A DNA stretch of 64,000 nt from Variovorax sp. OK212 (GTDB taxonomy: Bacteria; Pseudomonadota; Gammaproteobacteria; Burkholderiales; Burkholderiaceae_C): NCBI RefSeq assembly GCF_900112425.1, contig NZ_FOLP01000005.1:310001-374000 (forward strand), read 5' to 3'. The notes beneath the pieces are model-generated. The model saw only the letters and a list, made by a program, of their open reading frames with translations, searched no databases and was not told the origin of the DNA. Numbering within the stretch: position 1 is the stretch's first letter; each line of letters begins with the position of its first letter. A program made the translations under genes and the position numbers. Of this stretch, positions 58,049 to 64,000 are shown piece by piece.

Positions 58049-59170
58049 TTACAGCGCGTGCGCGAATTCGGCGATGGCGTCCGCCGCCTTCGGCACCAGC
58101 CCGGGCTGTCCCGCGAGGTAGTGGTTGCCGCCCACGATGTCGACATTGCGGATGCGCGCGCCGCCCGCCGCCATCCACGCGTCCCGCGTGCTCGGAAAGG
58201 TCGACTGGTCGCCCGTGTAGGTCAGCAGCAGCTTGGGCACCGTGGTGCGCGCGAGGTTGGTCGGCCCGTCGGCCTGCGAGCGCGAGGACCACTGCGAGAG
58301 GAAGGCGGTCAGCGAGGTGGTGCGCCCCATCGCGTTGGCCGAGTAGTTCACCTGGCGCGCGTCGCCCCACACGCTGCCGGGCAGCCGGTCGTTCGCGTCC
58401 AGCGACAGGTCCACGCAGCGCGGGTCGGCGTGCGTGCGGTAGATGACGAAGGCCTGGTCGCGCGGCGCGCCCGGGGTGCGGCGCAGCAGCGCGAGCCGGT
58501 CGACCGCCCAGCGCTCGATGCGGTCGAGCCGCGCCTTCTGCGCGGCGCTGAAGCGCGCGAGAAATTCGCTGTCGTAGGGCACGCGGTGGCGCGCGTCGTA
58601 CATGTCGAGTTCGGGGTCGGCCGAGAGCGGGTCGTGCTCGTCGGTGACCGAGGGGTCGATCCAGTCGCGCATGAGCCGCGTGCGGCCCAGGTGCGCGGCG
58701 CACAGCGCGATGCCGTCCACCGGCGGCAGGTCGCCCGGGTGCAGGTGGGTCGGGTCGCCGTCGGGCAGGTGCGTGGCGGTGAGCTTCTCGGCCTGCGCCT
58801 GGTAGAAGGCCGCGAGCGCCGCGCCGCCGGAGTTGCCGACGAGAAACACCTTCTCGTAGCCCGCCGCGCGCAGGTGCTGCACGCCGGCGCCCAGGTCCTG
58901 GATGGCGCGTTCCATCAGCAGCACGGTGTCGTTGCCCACGAAGCGCGAGTTCAGCCCCATGCAGCAGATGCCGCGCTCGGCCAGCGGGCCGATCAGGTAG
59001 TGGCCCATGAAGTTGCTGGTCGGGTGCATCACGATGGCCGCGACCTTCTTCGGGCCCTGCGGTGCGCGCAAGGCGCCGTAGATGCGCGGGCGCAGCATCT
59101 GCAGGCCCGACTGGCTCTCCAGGGCCGCGCCGGGCTTCACGTCGATGACGGCGAGTTGCAGCTCAGACAT
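58049..59170 (-). CDS. Alpha/beta hydrolase
   Basis: A 373-residue alpha/beta-fold enzyme: oxyanion region AAIVMHPTSNFMGHYL, nucleophile Ser114 in VGNSGGAAL, an acid in LLTYTGDQSTFPS and the catalytic His in VGGNHYLAGQ near the C-terminus. It is larger than simple C-C hydrolases, with an insertion around 130-230. It overlaps the VOC gene by 8 bases. The context suggests it cleaves an ester, thioester or ring-fission product of the pathway. Confidence 0.85.
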   Translation of the reverse strand: MSELQLAVIDVKPGAALESQSGLQMLRPRIYGALRAPQGPKKVAAIVMHPTSNFMGHYLIGPLAERGICCMGLNSRFVGNDTVLLMERAIQDLGAGVQHLRAAGYEKVFLVGNSGGAALAAFYQAQAEKLTATHLPDGDPTHLHPGDLPPVDGIALCAAHLGRTRLMRDWIDPSVTDEHDPLSADPELDMYDARHRVPYDSEFLARFSAAQKARLDRIERWAVDRLALLRRTPGAPRDQAFVIYRTHADPRCVDLSLDANDRLPGSVWGDARQVNYSANAMGRTTSLTAFLSQWSSRSQADGPTNLARTTVPKLLLTYTGDQSTFPSTRDAWMAAGGARIRNVDIVGGNHYLAGQPGLVPKAADAIAEFAHAL

Positions 59171-59714
59171 TCGGCGCGCCTTCCGATGCTGCGGCTGCGG
59201 CACGAAGCCCCGCCTTGCGCACGGTCCACGCGTCGAGGTCGGCGCGCGCACGCAAGGCATGCGCGTCCATCTCGGCCTGCGGCACGGTCGGCGTGGTCAG
59301 CTCCACGCGGATGCCGTTGGGGTCGAAGAAGTAGATCGACTCGATGATGTGGTGGTCGGTCACGCCCAGCACCTCGACGCCCGCGGCTTCGAGCCGCGCC
59401 TTGGCGACCAGCAGGTCGGCCACCGCGTCCACGCGCAACGCGATGTGGTTCACCCAGGCCGGCGTGTTGGGCGAGGGCAGCGCGGCCACGTCGTCGCCCA
59501 GGTCGAAGAAGGCGATGTACGAGCCGTCGCGCATCTGGAAAAAGATGTGCACGTAGGGGCAGTACTCGCCGGTGCTCGGCACGTGGTCGCTCTTGATGAC
59601 GTGGGCCAGCGGCAGGCCCAGCAGGTCTTCGTAGAAGCGGCGGGTTTCCTCGCTGTCGCGGCAGCGCCAGGCGAAGTGGTGCAGCCCGCGAATGGGCGGT
59701 GGCGGTGTTGGCAT
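59163..59714 (-). CDS. VOC-family protein (glyoxalase/extradiol dioxygenase-like)
   Basis: A 183-residue vicinal-oxygen-chelate protein with two beta-alpha-beta-beta-beta modules. Metal ligands are plausible at His12/13 (GLHHFAWRC), His90 (WVNHIALRV) and Glu139 (GIRVELT), which fits a type that binds one divalent metal. It is the first gene of the leftward operon and starts 91 bases from the divergent lysR gene. It could be a ring-cleaving dioxygenase, an isomerase or a lyase. Confidence 0.87.
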   Translation of the reverse strand: MPTPPPPIRGLHHFAWRCRDSEETRRFYEDLLGLPLAHVIKSDHVPSTGEYCPYVHIFFQMRDGSYIAFFDLGDDVAALPSPNTPAWVNHIALRVDAVADLLVAKARLEAAGVEVLGVTDHHIIESIYFFDPNGIRVELTTPTVPQAEMDAHALRARADLDAWTVRKAGLRAAAAASEGAPNV

Positions 59715-59777
59715 GGCTCGTGTCTCCGGTAAGCCGCGATTGGGCGATGCCGCGTCTTATGATGCAATCGAAATTAA

Positions 59778-59793
59778 TTCATCGATTGATGAA
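59778..59793. promoter_or_regulatory. Candidate LysR-type operator in the divergent promoter
   Basis: TTCATC-GATT-GATGAA is a perfect inverted repeat (TTCATC with GATGAA) in an AT-rich stretch between the VOC start (59714) and the lysR start (59806). It contains the T-N11-A spacing typical of LysR-type sites. Confidence 0.6.
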
Positions 59794-59805
59794 ATAAACA
59801 TATAT

Positions 59806-60711
59806 ATGAATCTCACCCTGCGCCAGTTGCGCGCCTTCGCCGCCGTGGCCGAAAGCGGCAGCTTCACCGCCGCGGCGCAGCAGCTGCACCTCACGCAGTC
59901 GGCGCTCAGCGTGCTGGTGCGCGAACTCGAACGCGAAATGGGCGTGCAGCTGCTCGACCGGAACACGCGCAGCGTGCAGCTGTCCGAAGCGGGGCGCGAG
60001 TTCCTGCCGTCGGTGCACCGGCTGCTGGGCGACCTCACCAGCGCGGTGGCCGGCGTCACGGATTTGCGTGACAAGAAGAAAGGCTTGTTGCGGCTTGCGG
60101 CGCCGCAGCTCATGGCCTGCACGCTGATGCCGCGCGTGATCGCGGTCTACCGCGCGCAGTACCCCGACGTCGACGTGCGCCTGGCCGACACGCTGCCCGA
60201 GCACCTGCTGGCGGGCGTGATGGCCGGCGACGTGGAGCTGGCCGTGGGGCAGGACGTGGCCGTGGACGGCGCCATCGAGCGCCGCACGCTGTTCCGTGAC
60301 CGGCACTGGCTGATCTGCCCGCCGGACCACGCCTTTGCCAAGCGCCGCAAGGTGCGCTGGCACGAACTGGCGCCCTACACCTTCATCGCGCCCACGCGGG
60401 ACTTCCGCCAGCGCGTGCTGCCCGAGCTGGGAGCGCAGGAGCGCGAGTACATGCTGCGCGCGGGCACGCAGGAGGTGTCGTACATGACCACGGCGCTGGG
60501 CATGGTGGCCTCGGGGCTCGGGCTCACGGTGTGCCCGACCTATTCCGCGCCGCTGGTGCGCGCCCACGGCCTGCAGATGGTGCGGCTCGAATCGCCCGAT
60601 TTCCACCGCGAGGTGTGCGTCTACAGCGCGGCGCGGCGCACCCTGTCGCCGGCGGCGGCGAGCTTCGTGGAGATCCTGGAGGGCTTCGCCAGGGCGCAGC
60701 CGAAGGGGTAG
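59806..60711 (+). CDS. LysR-family transcriptional regulator
   Basis: A 301-residue regulator: N-terminal winged helix (LRQLRAFAAVAESGSFTAAAQ, then LHLTQSALSVLVRELE) and a periplasmic-binding-protein-like effector domain (GLLRLAAPQLMACTLMP, DVELAVGQDV, GMVASGLGLTVCPTYSA). It is divergent from the VOC-hydrolase-monooxygenase operon and is expected to activate it with an aromatic inducer. The start at 59806 is the usual MNLTLRQLRAF; upstream in-frame codons belong to the promoter. Confidence 0.92.
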   Translation: MNLTLRQLRAFAAVAESGSFTAAAQQLHLTQSALSVLVRELEREMGVQLLDRNTRSVQLSEAGREFLPSVHRLLGDLTSAVAGVTDLRDKKKGLLRLAAPQLMACTLMPRVIAVYRAQYPDVDVRLADTLPEHLLAGVMAGDVELAVGQDVAVDGAIERRTLFRDRHWLICPPDHAFAKRRKVRWHELAPYTFIAPTRDFRQRVLPELGAQEREYMLRAGTQEVSYMTTALGMVASGLGLTVCPTYSAPLVRAHGLQMVRLESPDFHREVCVYSAARRTLSPAAASFVEILEGFARAQPKG

Positions 60712-60740
60712 CGCAAGGAGTGGGCGACGGGACCGGGAAA

Positions 60741-60773
60741 GGGCTGGGGAAGGGCCGGGGAAGGGCCGGGGAA
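60741..60773. repeat. Three 11-base tandem repeats upstream of pgk
   Basis: GGGCTGGGGAA followed by two exact copies of GGGCCGGGGAA, flanked by partial units (about 60733-60779), in the 159-base gap between lysR and pgk. Short tandem repeats like this can vary in copy number. Confidence 0.6.
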
Positions 60774-60830
60774 GGCCGAAAAGCATCAGAACACGGCAAG
60801 AGGCGCGCAGTGCCGCGGCGGGGCGAAACC

Positions 60831-60836
60831 TACAAT
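60831..60836 (+). promoter_or_regulatory. Possible -10 element of the pgk promoter
   Basis: TACAAT in the context CCTACAATGC, 35 bases upstream of the pgk start, the same context as the one upstream of yajC. The -35 region is not recognisable. Confidence 0.4.
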
Positions 60837-60870
60837 GCAGGCCGACCCGTCTTCCACCTCCTCCAGATCC

Positions 60871-62064
60871 ATGAACGTCATTCGATTCACCGACCTCTGC
60901 GCACAGGGCAAAGCCGCCGGCCAGCGCGTTTTCATCCGTGCCGACCTCAACGTGCCGCAGGACGACGCAGGCAACATCACCGAAGACACGCGCATCCGCG
61001 CTTCCGTGCCCTGCATCCAGCTCGCGCTGGACGCCGGCGCGGCCGTGATGGTCACCTCGCACCTGGGCCGCCCGACCGAGGGCGAATTCAAGCCCGAGGA
61101 CTCGCTGGCGCCCGCGGCCAGGCGCCTGGGCGAACTGCTCGGCCGTGAAGTTCCGCTGATCGCCAACTGGGTCGACGGCGTCGACGTGAAGCCCGGCCAG
61201 GTCGTGCTGCTCGAGAACTGCCGCGTCAACAAGGGCGAGAAGAAGAACGACGAAGGCCTGGCGCGCAAGCTCGCCGCGCTGACCGACATCTACGTGAACG
61301 ACGCCTTCGGCACCGCCCACCGCGCCGAAGCCACCACCTACGGCATTGCCCAGTTCGCCAAGATTGCCGCGGCCGGCCCGCTGCTGGCGGCCGAGATGGA
61401 CGCCATCACCAAGGCGCTGGCGCAACCCAAGCGTCCGCTGGTGGCCATCGTGGCGGGCTCCAAGGTGAGCACCAAGCTCACCATCCTGAAGAGCCTGTCG
61501 GCCAATGTGGACCAGCTGATCGTCGGTGGCGGCATTGCCAACACCTTCATGCTGGCGGCGGGCCTGAAGATCGGCAAGTCGCTGGCCGAGCCCGACCTGG
61601 TCGACAACGCCAAGGCGGTGATCGACGCCATGCGCGCGCGCGGCGCCGACGTGCCGATTCCGGTGGACGTGGTCACGGCCAAGACCTTCGCGGCCGACGC
61701 CGCTGCCACCGTCAAGGACGCGAACGACGTGGCCGACGACGACCTGATCCTGGACATCGGCCCGAAGACGGCCGCGATCCTGGCCGCGCAGCTGCGCGAA
61801 GCCGGCACCATCGTCTGGAACGGCCCGGTGGGCGTGTTCGAGTTCGACGCCTTCGCAGGCGGCACCAAGGCCATTGCGCAGGCCATCGCCGAGAGCAGCG
61901 CGTTCTCGATCGCCGGCGGCGGCGACACGCTGGCGGCCATCGCCAAGTACGGCATCGAAAAGCAGGTCGGCTACATCTCGACCGGCGGCGGCGCCTTCCT
62001 CGAGGTGCTGGAGGGCAAGACCCTGCCGGCCTTCGAAATCCTGGCCAAGCGCGCGGCCGCCTGA
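60871..62064 (+). CDS. pgk: Phosphoglycerate kinase
   Basis: A 397-residue glycolytic enzyme: RVFIRADLNVPQ, SHLGRPTEG, LLENCRVNKGEKKND, DAFGTAHRAEA, then LIVGGGIANTF, WNGPVGVFEFDAF and IAGGGDTLAAI at the nucleotide site. It transfers phosphate from 1,3-bisphosphoglycerate to ADP. The start at 60871 gives the normal N-terminus. pyk follows 101 bases downstream. Confidence 0.97.
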   Translation: MNVIRFTDLCAQGKAAGQRVFIRADLNVPQDDAGNITEDTRIRASVPCIQLALDAGAAVMVTSHLGRPTEGEFKPEDSLAPAARRLGELLGREVPLIANWVDGVDVKPGQVVLLENCRVNKGEKKNDEGLARKLAALTDIYVNDAFGTAHRAEATTYGIAQFAKIAAAGPLLAAEMDAITKALAQPKRPLVAIVAGSKVSTKLTILKSLSANVDQLIVGGGIANTFMLAAGLKIGKSLAEPDLVDNAKAVIDAMRARGADVPIPVDVVTAKTFAADAAATVKDANDVADDDLILDIGPKTAAILAAQLREAGTIVWNGPVGVFEFDAFAGGTKAIAQAIAESSAFSIAGGGDTLAAIAKYGIEKQVGYISTGGGAFLEVLEGKTLPAFEILAKRAAA

Positions 62065-62165
62065 TCGCCGGCGCGGCGGGCGGCGAGACGAAAGCCCGTC
62101 ACGGGTGACTTCCGTCGGACACACAAAGTGTATACAGTAGCGAATACAAAACGGAGACTACCCTC

Positions 62166-63614
62166 ATGAGCACGGACCGCATCCCCCGCCACGCCACCAA
62201 GATCGTTGCCACGCTCGGTCCGGCGTCCAGCACCCCCGAACTGCTGTTGCAGATGATCCAGGCCAAGGTCAGCGTGGTGCGGCTGAATTTCAGCCACGGC
62301 ACGGCGCAGGACCACATCGACCGCGCCACCATGGTGCGCGAAGCCGCCCGCAAGGCGGGCCGCGAAGTGGCCATCATGGCCGACCTGCAGGGCCCCAAGA
62401 TCCGCGTGGGCAAGTTCGCGCAGGGCAAGGTCTGGCTGGAGCCGGGCGCTAAGTTCGTGCTCGACGCCTCGCGCACCGAGCCCGGCGACATCGACTGCGT
62501 CGGCCTCGACTACAAGGACCTGCCGCGCGACGTGAAGCCCGGCGACAAGCTGCTGCTGAACGACGGCCTCATCGTGCTGACGGTCGACGCCGTCAAGGGC
62601 GACCAGGTGCTCACCACCGTCAAGCTCGGCGGCGAACTGTCGAACAACAAGGGCATCAACAAGCAGGGCGGCGGCCTCACCGCCCCCGCGTTGACCGCCA
62701 AGGACATGGAAGACATCAAGACCGCGATGAGCTTCCAGGCCGACTACGTGGCCGTGAGCTTCCCCAAGAACGCCACCGACATGGAAATGGCGCGCCAGCT
62801 GTGCAACGTGGCCGCGGCCGAATACGGCCACAAGCCCGGCATGATCGCCAAGATCGAGCGCGCCGAAGCCATTCCGCGCCTGGAAGAAATCCTGCGCGCC
62901 AGCGACGGCATCATGGTCGCGCGCGGCGACCTGGCCGTGGAAGTGGGCAACGCCGCGGTGCCCGCGCTGCAGAAGAAGATGATCCGCATGGCGCGCGACA
63001 TGGACAAGGTGGTCATCACCGCGACCCAGATGATGGAGTCGATGATCACCAACCCCGTGCCCACCCGCGCCGAGGTGAGCGACGTGGCCAACGCCGTGCT
63101 CGACGGCACCGACGCCGTGATGCTCTCGGCCGAGACCGCCTCGGGGCGCTATCCGCTGGAAACCGTGCAGGAGATGAGCCGCATCTGCGAAGCCGCCGAG
63201 GCCGCGGAAGACAAGACGCTGGACGCCGACTTCAGCGGCAAGACCTACAGCCGCATCGACCAGTCGATTGCCATGGGCGCGCTCTTCACGGCGCACCACC
63301 TGGGCGCCAAGGCCATCGTGGCGCTGACCGAGTCGGGCTCCACCATGCTGTGGATGAGCCGCCACCGCGCGCACATTCCCATGTACGCGCTGACCTCGCG
63401 CCTGACCACGCAGCGCAAGCTGGCGCTGTACCGCAACGTGCGCCCGCTCCTGATGGACTCGCAGACCGACCGCGACACCGCGCTCGAACAGGCCGAGGCC
63501 CACCTGAAGAAGCGCGGCATCGTGCAGACCGGCGACGTCTACGCCATCACCTGCGGCGAGCCCATGGGTGCCCCCGGCGGCACCAACATGCTGAAGATCT
63601 GCCGCGCGAGCTGA
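62166..63614 (+). CDS. pyk: Pyruvate kinase
   Basis: A 482-residue pyruvate kinase: IVATLGPASSTPELL, VRLNFSHGT, ADLQGPKIRVG, PALTAKDMEDI, the active-site IAKIERAEAI and VARGDLAVEVG, TATQMMESMI and LSAETASGRYP, plus a full C-terminal regulatory domain. A GGAG box precedes the ATG; a TATACA (62131-62136) may be its own -10. It converges with acdS across 22 bases that hold a GC-only palindrome. Confidence 0.96.
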   Translation: MSTDRIPRHATKIVATLGPASSTPELLLQMIQAKVSVVRLNFSHGTAQDHIDRATMVREAARKAGREVAIMADLQGPKIRVGKFAQGKVWLEPGAKFVLDASRTEPGDIDCVGLDYKDLPRDVKPGDKLLLNDGLIVLTVDAVKGDQVLTTVKLGGELSNNKGINKQGGGLTAPALTAKDMEDIKTAMSFQADYVAVSFPKNATDMEMARQLCNVAAAEYGHKPGMIAKIERAEAIPRLEEILRASDGIMVARGDLAVEVGNAAVPALQKKMIRMARDMDKVVITATQMMESMITNPVPTRAEVSDVANAVLDGTDAVMLSAETASGRYPLETVQEMSRICEAAEAAEDKTLDADFSGKTYSRIDQSIAMGALFTAHHLGAKAIVALTESGSTMLWMSRHRAHIPMYALTSRLTTQRKLALYRNVRPLLMDSQTDRDTALEQAEAHLKKRGIVQTGDVYAITCGEPMGAPGGTNMLKICRAS

Positions 63615-63636
63615 ACCCGCCCGGCCGGGCGCCCGC

Positions 63637-64000
63637 TCAGCCGTTGCGGAACAGGAAGCTGTAGGCGTTCAGCGCGGGCACCCCGCCCAGGTGCGCGTAC
63701 AGCACCTTCGAGCCGGCCGGGAATTCCCCGAGCCGCACCTTCTCGATCATCCCGTGCATCGACTTGCCCTCGTACACGGGGTCGGTCAGCATGCCCTCGA
63801 AGCGCGCGCACAGGCGAATGGCTTCCAGCGTGCCGTCGTTCGGCAGCCCGTATTCGGGGCCGCCGAAGCGGCGGTCGAGCACCACGTCCTTCTCGGTGAT
63901 GTCGCGGCCCAGCTCGACCAGCTCGGCCGTGTTCTTCGCGATGCGCAGGATCTGGTCGAAGGTCTGCTGCGGCTTGGCCGAGGCGTCGATGCCGATCACG
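63637..64000 (-). CDS. acdS: 1-aminocyclopropane-1-carboxylate deaminase, C-terminal part (5' end outside window)
   Basis: The last ~120 residues of a PLP enzyme of ~338 residues; the frame is open to the window edge. Sequence follows AcdS closely: GIDASAKPQQT, GGPEYGLPNDGTLEAIRLCA, LTDPVYEGKSMHGMI and LYAHLGGVPALNAY. Residues used to separate true ACC deaminase from D-cysteine desulfhydrase are of the ACC deaminase type: Glu in VYEGKS (Glu295) and Leu in HLGG (Leu322). It converts ACC, the plant ethylene precursor, to 2-oxobutyrate and ammonia. This fits a rhizosphere Variovorax-like host. Confidence 0.9.
   Translation of the reverse strand, partial: VIGIDASAKPQQTFDQILRIAKNTAELVELGRDITEKDVVLDRRFGGPEYGLPNDGTLEAIRLCARFEGMLTDPVYEGKSMHGMIEKVRLGEFPAGSKVLYAHLGGVPALNAYSFLFRNG

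Noticed and set aside
63619..63630. GC-only palindrome GCCCGGCCGGGC between pyk and acdS
   Set aside because: Too short and without loop or T-run to call a terminator with any confidence.
1..64000. CRISPR arrays, prophage genes, insertion sequences, toxin-antitoxin pairs, rRNA or tRNA genes, known riboswitches
   Set aside because: None was seen: no regularly spaced repeats, transposase or integrase sequences, or recognisable RNA motifs by eye; a covariance-model search was not possible.

Overview
The window is about 69% GC, densely coded and free of rRNA, tRNA, phage or insertion-sequence genes. It looks like a chromosome segment of a beta-proteobacterium of the order Burkholderiales, most likely family Comamonadaceae and plausibly Variovorax. 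Reasons: the lysM-dprA-smg and yajC-secD-secF blocks, Bug/TctC-type receptors, a true-type ACC deaminase at the right edge, and short palindromic intergenic repeats of kinds I associate with this family. The species call is an inference.

Layout. 1-4.3 kb: 3' end of yhdP, a nitrilase-superfamily amidase, and a DctS/DctR-like two-component pair. 4.3-9.6 kb: two OmpA-type lipoproteins, a small membrane protein whose start codon overlaps that of mltA on the opposite strand, mltA, and a PhoX-like protein. 9.6-12.8 kb: an Lrp/AsnC regulator divergent from an AceE-type 2-oxoacid dehydrogenase E1. 13.5-21.2 kb: a GntR/FadR-type regulator and a four-carbon acid-sugar operon (ltnD, denD, otnK, otnC, otnI) with a candidate operator in front and a palindromic repeat element inside. 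Its last two genes are a cytosine-deaminase-like amidohydrolase and a RidA-family protein. 21.1-28.7 kb: a leftward cluster (creatininase-family hydrolase, NMT1-type ABC transporter, FAD oxidase, flavodoxin-fold oxidoreductase, PDR/VanB-type reductase, RutR-like TetR regulator) with a RutR-like operator at its head. 28.8-35 kb: an autotransporter, an MFS exporter and a polar amino acid ABC transporter. 35.2-37.3 kb: a four-gene module of a winged-helix-like protein, a small GTPase and two roadblock proteins. 37.4-41.7 kb: a second Lrp/AsnC regulator divergent from a fused indolepyruvate:ferredoxin oxidoreductase. 41.9-54.1 kb: housekeeping genes (yajC-secD-secF, DUF1631, smg-dprA-lysM, def, a lipoprotein, fmt, azlCD). 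54.2-60.7 kb: a LysR gene divergent from a catabolic operon (VOC protein, alpha/beta hydrolase, flavin monooxygenase, DUF2783 protein, atypical MBL protein, Bug receptor). 60.9-64 kb: pgk, pyk and the C-terminal part of acdS.

How the genes work together. Four neighbourhoods look like self-contained regulated units: the GntR acid-sugar operon, the RutR-like heterocycle or amide cluster, the LysR aromatic-type cluster, and the GTPase/roadblock switch. The last and the RutR-like cluster are the best candidates for undescribed biology. Both Lrp/AsnC genes sit back to back with a thiamine-diphosphate 2-oxoacid enzyme, which suggests amino-acid or 2-oxoacid control of oxidative decarboxylation. Two of the catabolic operons are split by a dispersed-type palindromic repeat that could tune expression of the downstream genes.
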